Positions 52,897-62,488 of a stretch of 64,000 nucleotides of DNA are shown here, piece after piece (position 1 is the stretch's first letter; every line of letters starts with the position of its first letter). This stretch comes from Bacteroidaceae bacterium (lineage in GTDB: Bacteria > Bacteroidota > Bacteroidia > Bacteroidales > Bacteroidaceae): positions 1 to 64,000 of the forward strand of contig JAFSKK010000050.1 in the NCBI GenBank assembly GCA_017448965.1, read 5' to 3'. A program made the position numbers and the translations under genes. The notes under the pieces were generated by a model. The model was not told the origin of the DNA and did no database searches. It saw nothing but the letters and a program-made list of their open reading frames with translations.

Positions 52897-53925
52897 CTAT
52901 TTGTTGTTTGCGTAAGTTTTAATCATTTCTTTCATTATTAACTTGATAATAGGCACACTCACCGAATTACCCAATTGATGATAGGCCTGAGCATCCGAAA
53001 CAGGGAATTTGAAATCATCGGGGAATCCCTGTAGCCGTTGAGCTTCTAATACAGAGAGTTTTCTTCTAATATCCCAGAGTTTAGGTGTTCTATTGGCGAT
53101 AATCGTTGAAGCATATGTATCAAGACAAGAGTAGAATGCTTCTTGAATTTGTGTCTTAGCAACATCACCAACATGAAAACGCAAAGAACCATCAGGTTTC
53201 TGAAAAGAATATATACCATACTTGCCCTTTTTGGTATGAGGCTTATATTTAGAATTATCATGTTTGACTCTATCCCCAGGTTTAGCAACAGAAAAATGAT
53301 AATCGATTCTGTCAAGTTCAAATTGAGGAAGACGTAACGATGGATTATCATCGCCCAAGTTGACAATATCTCTTAAAGTAGGATGTCCACCAATAGGCTT
53401 TGGCCATGAGAAATTGAAATCATTTCGGAAAGCCACACAATACCATCGTTCTCTCTTTTGAGGCAAACCAAAATCAAGAGAAGAGAGTATTGTCCAATGT
53501 GGAAAATAGCCCAATTCTTTCAACTTGTCGATGATTATATTAAGTGTCTTTCCTTCCTCGTGAGACTTCAGACCCTTAACATTCTCCAGAAAGACCATAG
53601 GTGGCTTATGGTATTCAAGGATTCTACAAATATCAAAGAAGAGAGTTCCCCTAATTTCATCATTAAAACCTTGCTTTTCACCAGCATAGCTAAAAGGTTG
53701 ACACGGGAACCCCGCTGCTAGAATATCAAATGGAGGTATATCTGTTGCTTTAATCTTTTTAATATCACCTTCTGGTACTTCACCAAAATTTGCTTGATAT
53801 GTTTCTTGTGCAAACTTGTCATTATCAGAAGAAAACACGCATTTCACATTGTTTTCTTCCATTGCAAGACGAAAACCGCCAATCCCACAAAACAAGTCGA
53901 TTCCCTTATATTTCTTCTTCGACAT
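52897..53925 (-). CDS. DNA (cytosine-5) methyltransferase
   Basis: 342 residues with ordered C5-MTase motifs: I GIDLFCGIGGFRLA, IV AGFPCQPFS (catalytic Cys75), VI VFLENVKGL, VIII QKRERWYCVAF, IX KLSVLEAQRLQGFP and X YHQLGNSVSVP. It protects host DNA from the McrBC/LlaJI-like nuclease encoded downstream. The target-recognition region (about 190-270) gives no readable specificity. Prototype LlaJI, as I recall, uses two methyltransferases for an asymmetric site; only one is present here. First gene of the operon. Confidence 0.93.
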   Translation of the reverse strand: MSKKKYKGIDLFCGIGGFRLAMEENNVKCVFSSDNDKFAQETYQANFGEVPEGDIKKIKATDIPPFDILAAGFPCQPFSYAGEKQGFNDEIRGTLFFDICRILEYHKPPMVFLENVKGLKSHEEGKTLNIIIDKLKELGYFPHWTILSSLDFGLPQKRERWYCVAFRNDFNFSWPKPIGGHPTLRDIVNLGDDNPSLRLPQFELDRIDYHFSVAKPGDRVKHDNSKYKPHTKKGKYGIYSFQKPDGSLRFHVGDVAKTQIQEAFYSCLDTYASTIIANRTPKLWDIRRKLSVLEAQRLQGFPDDFKFPVSDAQAYHQLGNSVSVPIIKLIMKEMIKTYANNK

Positions 53926-54575
53926 TTAAAAGCCCTCTCTTCGTTTCGAAAAGGGGGCGTGGAAGAAGTCTGTTCGACCAAGGCTTAGCACAGCCTACAT
54001 CAGACAACAATCCATCTGTCCACGCCCTTATGAGCGTAAACATCCGATTGCTTGTCCGACTGATGTGTTCTGTCAGTGTGCTAATTCTGGTCGATCAGTC
54101 AAGTCAAGGATGTCAAAGACTCTATTTCCTTATTCGTTATTTTTTTCGATCTCTTTTTGTAAAGAGTTGTTCGCAAGCATCCCAAGCGAACGAGTTAGTA
54201 ATTATGGCTAACTACACATAAAAAACGTGGATGCTTGCACCTGCCTGTTCGTCATTCGAGGTCTTAGGAAACCTATACAAAAACAGACAGAGAAACACCC
54301 ACATTTGGAGTATATAAACACCCGTAAAGTGTGCGTTGAGGACGCTTGATCCTCGCAGCACACTACGGAGAGTATATACTACACCCCGTGGAGTTACCCT
54401 TGCATTGTTCTTGATTGTATATTCGGAAGTTCCTAAGTTTCGAATGACCAAAAACAAAGCGTCAGTAACGCCTTTTAATATGTAGTGCTCCACCCATCGG
54501 CTGTTCCCTCGCATCGGGTAGCGCATGTGGGCAGATGCAGTTGCAAAAGTACGAAAGATTTTTGAACCGAACAAC
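53926..54575 (-). other. Gene-poor leader region upstream of the R-M operon, possible structured RNA
   Basis: No convincing gene. Near 53952-54030 GGGCGTGGA and TCCACGCCC frame inner complementary segments (GTCTG/CAGAC, AGGCT/AGCCT); on the minus strand this stem is followed by CCCCCTTTT, a terminator- or attenuator-like end. At 54334-54368 a hairpin (GTGTGC...GAGGA/TCCTC...GCACAC) lies between two direct copies of a TATATA-n-ACACCCGT-type sequence. A minus-strand -7 box TACTTTTG lies at 54543-54550. The translated minus frame (54212-54574) reminds me of repeated hypothetical proteins in Prevotella, suggesting a conserved non-coding element rather than a gene. Confidence 0.35.
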
Positions 54576-54666
54576 TATTCTTGGGAAAAATGTTGTTTTC
54601 TGTATGTGCAGTTGTTGGCAGGATGAAAGAACTGTGCAGACGAGTGTGGCGTTTCCTCTCAATTGA

Positions 54667-54841
54667 CACTTCCACTGCTTCCTTTTCGATGCTTCCACTA
54701 CCTCGAAAACGGTGTGAGTCACACCGCCACCCTCGGTCTGAGTCAGACCGACCCCCTCGGTGTGAGTCACACCGATTTTGAGGCGGTGGAGGTATCGTTC
54801 TGGTGGTTCTTCAATAGAGTAATATGCGGCAGTGGAAGTGG
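54667..54841. repeat. Nested palindrome cluster with three CGGTGTGAGTCACACCG-type units
   Basis: Three 17-bp perfect palindromes at 54710-54726, 54734-54750 and 54758-54774 with a 24-bp period (the middle one is CGGTCTGAGTCAGACCG). They are enclosed by inverted arms (54687-54709 with 54775-54797) and an outer pair (CACTTCCACTGC with GCAGTGGAAGTG). Same architecture as 14190-14345. Confidence 0.85.
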
Positions 54842-54848
54842 AGATACA

Positions 54849-54892
54849 CAAATGACCGGCGTACACTCGTGTGTGTGTACGCCGGTCATTTG
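54849..54892 (-). terminator. Strong hairpin downstream of the LRR lipoprotein gene
   Basis: CAAATGACCGGCGTACAC pairs perfectly over 18 bp with GTGTACGCCGGTCATTTG around an 8-nt loop. It lies 38 bp beyond the stop. There is no long T run, so termination may depend on the stem alone. Confidence 0.6.
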
Positions 54893-54929
54893 CGTGTGTT
54901 CCCTTAGAATAATGTGGGAAGTGTGTATT

Positions 54930-56087
54930 TTAGAACATGCGGCTGCTGAAACTGTCGAACTTGGGCAGGCTCTTCACTGATGCGGGAACGTTCTGGTCAA
55001 CGCCTGTACCGGTGAGGTAAAGCTTGTAGAGGTCCTTCAGATTGCCGATGCTGGCTGGGATTTTGCCCGTCAAACCAGCATTCTTGCTGAAGTCGATGCT
55101 TCTGAGGTTGGAGTTGCCGATGTTGGCGGGAATCTCACCGCTGATGGCGTTTTCAGACAAGTCAAGATACTTGAGGCTGGCGATGGAGAAAAGGCTCTCA
55201 GGAATGTTGGTGATGCCATCCTTGACAAGGTTCAGGCCTTCGATGTTTGACAGTTTTGCCACCTTTTCTGCATCGAGTTCACCATGATTCTTGGCCACAT
55301 TCTTCAGAACGATGTTTTCGAGGCTGCTCATATCCCAAATGAAGTCTGGCAACTTCTCGTTATATGGCTCATCGGTGTAGATTGACAAACCTTTCAGCGA
55401 AGTCAACTTGGCCAACTCAGCAGTGAGGGGCTTGGTGGGAGTGCCTTCGCCTTCCCAGAAGATGTCTCTCAATTGGGTGCAGTTGCCAATCTCGGCAGGA
55501 ATGTCAGGGGTGCAGTTCTTGATGACGATGTCGATCAGATTGGTGCAAGTGCCCAGTTGGTGGAAGTCGCCCTTCACGCGGTTGATGGTGAAATGCTTGA
55601 GGTTGGGCAGGTTGAATGACTCTGGCAACTGGATGTATTCCTCTTCTTTGTTGGTAGGACAGTTCAGTCGGAGACTCTCCAACGAAGCCATCTGGAACAC
55701 GTTGGCTGCAACAGGATTCTGAATGCCTGTGCCCATATTCTTGAAGGTTACATTCAAATCCTTCAGTGCCTCAAGATTCTGAATCTCAGCAGGGATAGCA
55801 CCCTTCACGCCATAAACGGAAAATTGCAGTTTCGTCACCTTGCCTGCATCGTCCAGTTCCACACCTTTCCATTCGTTGAGTGGAGCATCTGTACACCATC
55901 CAGCCTTGTCCTCGTCTTTCCATTCGTTGCCGTTGAGGGCTTCGAAGACTTTCACCAGTGTGGCGCGCTCGTCCAATTTCTCAAACTCTGGCACATCAGC
56001 AGATCCATCTCCTTCTGATGAACCACCCTTGCAAGACATGCCCAGCAGCGACAACACTGCCAGCAGCATCATTACGTTTTTCTTCAT
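54930..56087 (-). CDS. Leucine-rich-repeat lipoprotein
   Basis: 385 residues; the start at 56087 gives MKKNVMMLLAVLSLLGMSC, lipobox LGMSC (Cys19). A longer reading upstream is rejected. An N-terminal cap (NGNEWKDEDKAGWCTDAPLNEWKGVELD) like that of plant receptor-type LRR proteins is followed by about 11 LRRs, the last with consensus LTGKIPASIGNLKDLYKLYLTG. Probably surface-exposed and used for protein or glycan binding. Monocistronic, ended by the hairpin at 54849-54892 and divergent from the FKBP genes. Confidence 0.82.
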   Translation of the reverse strand: MKKNVMMLLAVLSLLGMSCKGGSSEGDGSADVPEFEKLDERATLVKVFEALNGNEWKDEDKAGWCTDAPLNEWKGVELDDAGKVTKLQFSVYGVKGAIPAEIQNLEALKDLNVTFKNMGTGIQNPVAANVFQMASLESLRLNCPTNKEEEYIQLPESFNLPNLKHFTINRVKGDFHQLGTCTNLIDIVIKNCTPDIPAEIGNCTQLRDIFWEGEGTPTKPLTAELAKLTSLKGLSIYTDEPYNEKLPDFIWDMSSLENIVLKNVAKNHGELDAEKVAKLSNIEGLNLVKDGITNIPESLFSIASLKYLDLSENAISGEIPANIGNSNLRSIDFSKNAGLTGKIPASIGNLKDLYKLYLTGTGVDQNVPASVKSLPKFDSFSSRMF

Positions 56088-56265
56088 CGTTTTTGTTTTT
56101 AAGTAGTTATAAATAAAAAAAGTAAAATAGAATTCGTTTGCAAAGGAAAACGATTTTCCACTAAAAACACATATCATTTCTCCAAAAATTGAACCAACTT
56201 GTTGAAAAAACATTAAAAAAGTGAGAAAAGTGGATGGAGAGACGGATAATGAACAAAATAAACGC

Positions 56266-56273
56266 TAACTTTG
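56266..56273 (+). promoter_or_regulatory. -7 box TAACTTTG for the FKBP operon
   Basis: Consensus match about 100 bp before the ATG at 56374, leaving a long leader. Confidence 0.5.
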
Positions 56274-56373
56274 CATGCTTTTGTGTGTGTCCATGCGTGG
56301 ACAGACATATTGTTTTTTGTGGTATAATCAACAATCGGATATTCATCAAACATTCAAATAAAAAAATTACACA

Positions 56374-57237
56374 ATGAAAAAAATTCTTTTGATGGCAGCC
56401 GCAGTTGCGATGACTGCCATGACAACAGTTTCTTGCGATGGTGGCAATGGTGCCAGTCTCAAAGATGGAGTTGATTCAATGGCCTACAATCTGGGTGTTG
56501 CTCAGTCGCAGGGTCTGAAACAGGTAATGACCATGCAGTTGGGCGTGGATTCTGTTTATATGGATGAGTTCATCAAGGGTTTGAAGGAAGGCGCTTTGAA
56601 TGAGGCTGACCCCAAGAAGGATGCTTATTTCAAGGGTGTCGAAATGGGTAAGCGCATTCAGGAGATGTCGAAAGGTTTGAGCCAGGAAGTCTATGCTGGC
56701 GACACCACCAAGAGCGTAAACACGAAGAACATTCTGGCTGGTCTTATCGCTGGTATGAAGGGCACTGACAAGACTGACCCAGAGGAGGCTTACAACAAGT
56801 TCCAAGCGCAGTTGGATCCTATCCGCAAGGCCAACATGGAAAAGAAATACGGCGACAACCGAGTGGCTGGCGAGAAGTATCTGGCCGAGAACAAGAAGAA
56901 GGAAGGTGTGACAACGACTGCCAGCGGTCTTCAGTACAAAGTGCTGGTGGAAGGCACTGGCGCTCTGCCAACAGACACCACCAAACTGCAGGTGAACTAT
57001 GAAGGCAAACTCATCGACGGCACTGTGTTCGACAGCAGCTACGAGCGCAAGCAGCCTATCACCATCGATATGGCACATCCTGGTGTCATTCCAGGTTGGA
57101 TTGAAGTGTTGAAGCTGATGCCAGCTGGCTCGAAGTGGGAAGTGACCATTCCTCAGGAACTGGGTTATGGAGAAAGCGACCAGGGTGTCATCAAACCATT
57201 CTCTACACTTGTGTTCACCATCGAAGTGTTGAAATAA
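56374..57237 (+). CDS. FKBP-type peptidyl-prolyl isomerase lipoprotein
   Basis: 287 residues, lipobox TVSC (Cys21). N-terminal FKBP_N dimerisation region (about 30-170) and C-terminal FKBP domain (about 175-287): VNYEGKLIDGTVFDSSYERKQP, VIPGWIEVLKLMPAGSKWEVTIPQELGYGE. It catalyses cis-trans proline isomerisation and acts as a chaperone at the cell envelope. First of two tandem FKBP genes, 12 bp before the next ATG. Confidence 0.92.
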   Translation: MKKILLMAAAVAMTAMTTVSCDGGNGASLKDGVDSMAYNLGVAQSQGLKQVMTMQLGVDSVYMDEFIKGLKEGALNEADPKKDAYFKGVEMGKRIQEMSKGLSQEVYAGDTTKSVNTKNILAGLIAGMKGTDKTDPEEAYNKFQAQLDPIRKANMEKKYGDNRVAGEKYLAENKKKEGVTTTASGLQYKVLVEGTGALPTDTTKLQVNYEGKLIDGTVFDSSYERKQPITIDMAHPGVIPGWIEVLKLMPAGSKWEVTIPQELGYGESDQGVIKPFSTLVFTIEVLK

Positions 57238-57249
57238 TTGACAATTGAT

Positions 57250-58266
57250 ATGAAAAGAACATTGATATGTATGATAGCAGCGTTTGCCGTGGCAAGCGCT
57301 GTTTTCGCGCAGACAGCAGCAAAGGACTCCATCGCTGCTGCCAAAGAAGCCGCTAAGGCAAAGAAAGTACAGGATGCCAAAGACTTGAAGGCTTTTCAGG
57401 CAAAGCAGAAAGCCGATTTGGCTGCATTTATCGAGAGACAGAAGAACGGTGCTTCCTTCAAGTTGGACAAGCCCGTTCTGACCACTGAAGACGATTCGAT
57501 GGCCTATATCTTTGGTGTGTGGCAGTCGAATGGTCTGCAACAGTATGCTCAACAGCAGTTGGGTATTGACGCAGCACATCTTCCCTACTTTGCGGAGGGC
57601 ATCCTCAATCGTGCCAAAGCTGACCCTAACGACAAGACTGCTGCCGCCTATAGCGCAGGTGAGCAGATTGGTGACCGCATTCTTCAGATGACCCAACAAT
57701 TCTCTGCTGATTATTTTGCAGCAGATGAAGGAAAGAAGATTGACCCCGCCATTGTGGTGAACGGCATCTTGGCAGGCTTTTTGGAAACAAGCGAAATGAC
57801 ACCAGACAGCGCTGCTCAGATTTTCCGTCCTAAGATGACCGCTCGTCAAGAGGCCAACAAGGAGAAGCTCTATGGTCCCAACCGTCGTGCAGGTGAACAG
57901 TTCCTTGAAGAGAACAAGACCAAGCCTGGTGTAGTTTGCACTGCCAGCGGACTTCAGTATAAGGTCATCACGATGGGCGACGGTGAAAAGCCAACAGCCA
58001 CTCAAAAGGTGAAGGTTGACTACGAAGGTCACCTTGTCGACGGCACTGTGTTCGACTCAAGTTATAAGCGTGGTCAGCCGGCCACCTTCCAGGTCAACCA
58101 AGTGATTGCAGGATGGACAGAAGCCTTGCAACTCATGCCAGTCGGCTCTAAATGGGAACTCTACATCCCTTATCAGTTGGCTTACGGCGACCGCGAGACA
58201 GGCAAGGACATCAAGCCTTACTCTGCGCTGATTTTCACTGTGGAATTGAAAGGTATCGAAAAATAA
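57250..58266 (+). CDS. FKBP-type peptidyl-prolyl isomerase (periplasmic)
   Basis: 338 residues from the ATG at 57250; a TTG four codons earlier is rejected. Signal peptide MKRTLICMIAAFAVASAVFAQ, an Ala/Lys-rich coiled-coil stretch (about 24-70: SIAAAKEAAKAKKVQDAKDL), then FKBP_N and an FKBP domain (VDYEGHLVDGTVFDSSYKRGQP ... VIAGWTEALQLMPVGSKWELYIPYQLAYGD). It is a paralogue of the preceding gene but soluble, not lipid-anchored. The stop lies 3 bp before the DUF2723 gene. Confidence 0.9.
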   Translation: MKRTLICMIAAFAVASAVFAQTAAKDSIAAAKEAAKAKKVQDAKDLKAFQAKQKADLAAFIERQKNGASFKLDKPVLTTEDDSMAYIFGVWQSNGLQQYAQQQLGIDAAHLPYFAEGILNRAKADPNDKTAAAYSAGEQIGDRILQMTQQFSADYFAADEGKKIDPAIVVNGILAGFLETSEMTPDSAAQIFRPKMTARQEANKEKLYGPNRRAGEQFLEENKTKPGVVCTASGLQYKVITMGDGEKPTATQKVKVDYEGHLVDGTVFDSSYKRGQPATFQVNQVIAGWTEALQLMPVGSKWELYIPYQLAYGDRETGKDIKPYSALIFTVELKGIEK

Positions 58267-58269
58267 AAG

Positions 58270-61200
58270 ATGAAAACGTACAATATCATTAACAATGTAG
58301 TCGGTTGGGTGGTGTTCGCTGTTGCGGCATTCACCTACTGTTCTACGATTGAACCGACAGCCAGTTTCTGGGACTGCCCTGAGTTCATCACCACTGCCGC
58401 CAAACTGGAGGTGGGTCACCCCCCTGGCGCACCGTTCTTCATGCTGTTTGGCAATTTCTTCTCGCTCTTTGCCAGCGATGCAAGCCAGATTGCCAAGATG
58501 ATCAACACGATGAACGCGCTGCTCAGTGCAGGTTGTATCCTGTTCCTCTTCTGGAGCATCACGCACTTGGCCAAGAAACTGCTGGTGAAGGAGGCAGATG
58601 CACCTTCCGTTGGTCAGTTGCTAGCCATCATGGGTAGCGGTATCGCTGGTGCGCTCATCTACACATGGAGCGACACTTTCTGGTTCTCTGCCGTAGAAGG
58701 TGAAGTGTATGCTTTCTCCAGTTTCTTCACAGCGCTGGTGTTCTGGCTCATCCTCAAATGGGAGGACAATGCCGACAAGCCACACTCTGACCGCTGGCTC
58801 GTGTTCATCGCCTACCTGGTAGGTCTTTCCATCGGTGTGCACCTTCTGAACTTGCTGTGTATTCCTGCCATCGTGCTGGTTTACTACTACAAGATGAGCA
58901 AGAACCCCACAGGAAAAGGCTCGCTCATCGTGTTGGGTGTGTCAGTCGTCATCGTGGCAGCTGTGCTTTACGGTATCGTGCCAGGCATTGTGAAGATTGG
59001 TGGCTGGTTTGAGTTGCTGTTTGTCAACACACTCGGCATGCCTTACAACATCGGTCTCTACATCTACTTGACGCTTCTGGCCATTGCGCTGGTATGGGCA
59101 CTTTGGGAGACAACGAAGGCAAAGAGCGAGAAGCGCATGTACATCTCGTTCATTGTCTGCACAGCATTGCTGGGTATTCCTTTCTATGGTCACGGAGCAG
59201 CATCTGTCATTATCGGCATCGTTGTGTTGGGCCTCATTGCAGGTTTGCTTTTCTTCTGGAAGAAGGCTACCCCACGCATCCTCAACACCGCCATTCTCTG
59301 CATGACGCTGATGACCATTGGCTACAGTTCCTACGCTGTCATTGTCATCCGTTCCACCGCTAATCCACCCATGGACCAGAACTCTCCTGAGGATGTGTTC
59401 ACCTTGGGCGAATATCTTGGTCGTGAACAATATGGTGACCGTCCGCTCTTCTTTGGCCAGACTTATAAGTCACAACCAGAGATTCAGGACAATGGTGACG
59501 GTTATCTCACTTATGCCACTGAACAGGGCGCACCTGTCTATCAGCGTAAGGATAAGGAGAATGAGAGTGAGAAAGACGAGTACATCAAGATTCGCGATAA
59601 ATTCTCGCTCAAATACCCCACCAACCAGTGTATGCTCTTCCCACGCATCTACAGCGACGAGCCTTTGCACGTACAGGCTTACGAGCAGTGGTTGGGTGAT
59701 GTTTCCTATCATTCAGTAGAATACAAGGTGCCAGGCCGTGAGTCCCGCACTTTGGAGATTCCAACCCAAATGACCAACATCCGTTTCTTCCTTTCTTATC
59801 AGATGAACTGGATGTACTGGCGCTACTTCATGTGGAACTTCGCCGGTCGTCAGAACGACATTCAAGGCAATGGAGAACTGGAACACGGCAACTGGCTTTC
59901 TGGCTTCGACTGGCTGGACAACATGCGCTTGGGCAACCAGGACATGCTGCCTTCCGACCTCAAGGGGAACAAGGGACACAATGTCTTCTACTGCCTCCCA
60001 CTCATTCTCGGTCTGCTGGGCTTTTTCTGGCAAGCATTCCGCGACAAGAAGGGTATCCAGCAGTTCTGGGTGGTGTTCTTCCTCTTCTTCATGACAGGTA
60101 TCGCCATTGTCATCTATCTGAACCAGACACCTCTTCAGCCACGTGAACGTGACTATGCATACGCAGGTTCGTTCTATGCCTTCGCCATGTGGTGCGGTCT
60201 TGGCATCGCTGCCATCTATGAATTGTTGGGCAAGTGGTTAGGAAAGATGATGGATAGACGTGTGGCTGCCATCCTTGCTGGTGCTGTAGGACTTGTGCCT
60301 GCTATAGCAGTACCATTGCAAATGGTCAGCCAGACTTGGGATGACCACGACCGCAGCGACCGCTACGTGTGCCGCGACTTTGGTTTGAACTATCTGGAGA
60401 CTATTCCTCACGATGGTGTCATCTACACGAATGGTGACAACGACACGTTCCCACTCTGGTACAACGAAGACACAGAGGGCAACCGCACCGATGTGCGTGT
60501 TTGCAACCTTTCCTATCTGCAGACAGATTGGTACATCGACCAGATGAAGCGTCCTGCTTTCGCTGGCAAAGAACAATCAAGCCCGCTGCCCATTTCGTGG
60601 AAACGCTATCAGTACACCAGTGGTAAGCATGAGATGATTGATGTGAACCCAGAAGTGGGCGAAGGAGTCACCATCAAGGATGTCATCATCCAGGTGATGG
60701 AACAAGACTCGGCTTTGGCAAAACGTCTGTGGGGTGACAATCCTTTCGAACTGAAGACAGCCATCCGCAAGTTCATCCTGAAAGACTACGAAGGACTCTC
60801 CGCTGAGGAGAAAGAACTGGTGGACGGCATTCCAGCATGTTTGCCAAGCGATACGCTTTATGTCACAGTAGATAAGGAAGCGGTGCGCCGTTCAGGCATG
60901 AAGATACCTACCGACTCTTTGGGCAACGAGGACATCCCCGACCAGATGGTCATCAGTTTGGCAGGACAGGGACGAGTGTCGAAGAGTTTCACCATGATGC
61001 TTGAGATGATAGCACAGGCAAACTTCTCACGTCCGCTCTACATGTCCACCACAGTGGGAGCCAGCAACTACGGCAACCTCTTCTATCACTTCATGCAAGA
61101 GGGCATTGCTTGGCGCATCACGCCGTTCACCTTCCCCAAGAACCAGCCCATGAACACTGTGTGCGATACGGAGAAGATGTATGACAACATGATGAACAAG

Positions 61201-61728
61201 TACAGTTATGGCAACCTGAAACAGCCTGATCTCTACATCGACGAGACCACGATGCGCATGTGCTACACCCATCGCCGCTGGTTCGCCAACCTCATCACCA
61301 ACCTGGTGAAAGAAGGCAAACTCGACAAGGCGCTCAAGGCTTTGGATAAGTGCGAGAAGGAGATACCTTCCTACAACGTGCCTCACGATGTGGGCAGTGC
61401 TTCTCTCGAAATTGTGAATGCTTACATTGCCTGTGGAAAGCCCGAAAAGGCAATCCCTATTCTCGAGCAACTGGAAAAGCGTTCAACAGAGTATATCCAG
61501 TGGTATCTGTCGCTCAACAACACCTACTTTGCACATAGTGTCAGAGACTGCCATCAGGAACTCTATGCTTTGGCAACCATTCAGGACGTGTACGATAAGT
61601 TGTCAGAAAGTGAAAGTTCCAAGGCAGCTCAGTACACCAAGAAGACAGAGCAGATGGACAAAAACTTGCAGAGGTTCTATGGCGCTTTCGTATCGAAGTG
61701 CGACAATGCAGGCATACAACTGCAATAA
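58270..61728 (+). CDS. DUF2723 multipass membrane protein (TMEM260-like)
   Basis: 1152 residues. Opening VVFAVAAFTYCSTIEPTASFWDCPEFITTAAKLEVGHPPGAPFF is the hallmark of DUF2723, with the DCPE motif in the first loop of a GT-C-like fold. About 11-13 transmembrane helices occupy residues 1-720, followed by a soluble C-terminal half with TPR-like repeats (about 1000-1130: LDKALKALDKCEKEIPSYN). The eukaryotic relative TMEM260 is a protein O-mannosyltransferase, so a role in envelope protein O-glycosylation is plausible. Three bp after the FKBP gene, so one operon with the isomerases, consistent with work on exported proteins. Confidence 0.85.
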   Translation: MKTYNIINNVVGWVVFAVAAFTYCSTIEPTASFWDCPEFITTAAKLEVGHPPGAPFFMLFGNFFSLFASDASQIAKMINTMNALLSAGCILFLFWSITHLAKKLLVKEADAPSVGQLLAIMGSGIAGALIYTWSDTFWFSAVEGEVYAFSSFFTALVFWLILKWEDNADKPHSDRWLVFIAYLVGLSIGVHLLNLLCIPAIVLVYYYKMSKNPTGKGSLIVLGVSVVIVAAVLYGIVPGIVKIGGWFELLFVNTLGMPYNIGLYIYLTLLAIALVWALWETTKAKSEKRMYISFIVCTALLGIPFYGHGAASVIIGIVVLGLIAGLLFFWKKATPRILNTAILCMTLMTIGYSSYAVIVIRSTANPPMDQNSPEDVFTLGEYLGREQYGDRPLFFGQTYKSQPEIQDNGDGYLTYATEQGAPVYQRKDKENESEKDEYIKIRDKFSLKYPTNQCMLFPRIYSDEPLHVQAYEQWLGDVSYHSVEYKVPGRESRTLEIPTQMTNIRFFLSYQMNWMYWRYFMWNFAGRQNDIQGNGELEHGNWLSGFDWLDNMRLGNQDMLPSDLKGNKGHNVFYCLPLILGLLGFFWQAFRDKKGIQQFWVVFFLFFMTGIAIVIYLNQTPLQPRERDYAYAGSFYAFAMWCGLGIAAIYELLGKWLGKMMDRRVAAILAGAVGLVPAIAVPLQMVSQTWDDHDRSDRYVCRDFGLNYLETIPHDGVIYTNGDNDTFPLWYNEDTEGNRTDVRVCNLSYLQTDWYIDQMKRPAFAGKEQSSPLPISWKRYQYTSGKHEMIDVNPEVGEGVTIKDVIIQVMEQDSALAKRLWGDNPFELKTAIRKFILKDYEGLSAEEKELVDGIPACLPSDTLYVTVDKEAVRRSGMKIPTDSLGNEDIPDQMVISLAGQGRVSKSFTMMLEMIAQANFSRPLYMSTTVGASNYGNLFYHFMQEGIAWRITPFTFPKNQPMNTVCDTEKMYDNMMNKYSYGNLKQPDLYIDETTMRMCYTHRRWFANLITNLVKEGKLDKALKALDKCEKEIPSYNVPHDVGSASLEIVNAYIACGKPEKAIPILEQLEKRSTEYIQWYLSLNNTYFAHSVRDCHQELYALATIQDVYDKLSESESSKAAQYTKKTEQMDKNLQRFYGAFVSKCDNAGIQLQ

Positions 61729-61735
61729 ATACAAA

Positions 61736-61772
61736 AAGGAGTTAGAGAAGCGATAACTTCTCTAACTCCTTT
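61736..61772 (+). terminator. Hairpin after the DUF2723 gene
   Basis: GGAGTTAGAGAAG-CGATAA-CTTCTCTAACTCC followed by TTTG. The stem is built from the same GGAGTTAGA nonamer as the elements at 1-117 and 12842-12950, so it may be a minimal relative of that repeat serving as a terminator. Confidence 0.65.
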
Positions 61773-61794
61773 GACTTCTAAAAAATAGTAAACA

Positions 61795-62436
61795 ATGATT
61801 ATCGAACAACCCACCAAGTGGCTACGTTGGCTTTATCCGAGCGCGATATGGCGAATGGATCCGAATGAGAAAGCTGTTTATCTGACTTTCGACGATGGAC
61901 CCATTCCCGAATCGACTCCTTGGCTCATCGAGACACTTGACCGCTACGGCGTGAAAGCCACTTTCTTCATGGTGGGCGACAACGTGCGTAAGTATCCTGA
62001 GTTGTTCGAACTGATTCGTTCTCATGGTCATCGATTGGGCAATCACACCTTCAATCACATCGGAGGATTGACCGTGTCGAGCAGCCATTTCCTTCGCAAT
62101 GCCAACGAAGCCGACCGATTGATAGGTTCCAACCTTTTCCGTCCACCACGTGGCTGGATGAAGAATCAACAGTACATCCATATCCGTCGCCATTACACCA
62201 TCATTATGTGGGATCTTGTTACACGTGACTATTCACGTCGCCTTACTGCTGACGACGTAGTCGATAATGTAAAGAAATACACACGTAATGGCTCCATCAT
62301 CACCTTCCACGATTCCCTGCGTAGCATCGACAAGCTCAAGACAGCTTTGCCACGCTGCATCGAATGGCTACAAAAGGAAGGTTATGAATTTAAGGTTTTC
62401 GATAAAAACCTGCAACATTCCCGACATCTGAAATAA
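61795..62436 (+). CDS. Polysaccharide deacetylase (NodB domain)
   Basis: 213 residues with a complete NodB core: TFDDGP (31-36, Asp33/Asp34), metal His pair in GNHTFNH, RPPRGW and late ITFHDS. It removes N- or O-acetyl groups from a cell-wall or exopolysaccharide substrate using a divalent metal. No clear signal peptide; an N-terminal WLRWLYPSAIWRM segment may associate with membrane. Downstream of DUF2723, separated by the hairpin 61736-61772. Confidence 0.88.
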   Translation: MIIEQPTKWLRWLYPSAIWRMDPNEKAVYLTFDDGPIPESTPWLIETLDRYGVKATFFMVGDNVRKYPELFELIRSHGHRLGNHTFNHIGGLTVSSSHFLRNANEADRLIGSNLFRPPRGWMKNQQYIHIRRHYTIIMWDLVTRDYSRRLTADDVVDNVKKYTRNGSIITFHDSLRSIDKLKTALPRCIEWLQKEGYEFKVFDKNLQHSRHLK

Positions 62437-62488
62437 AGAAAAGCGGTATCAGCGCAGCAGCAAAGCCGCACACCAAGAAACAAAAGCT

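Noticed and set aside
54212-54574. Possible 120-residue protein on the minus strand
   Set aside because: Its composition is low in structure-forming patterns, it lies over hairpins and direct repeats, and similar frames seem to recur in Prevotella as untranslated repeated sequence. Kept as a non-coding candidate.
54710-54774. CRISPR-like array
   Set aside because: Units are 17-bp perfect palindromes with 7-bp gaps that are nearly identical, so there are no unique spacers, and no cas genes are present.
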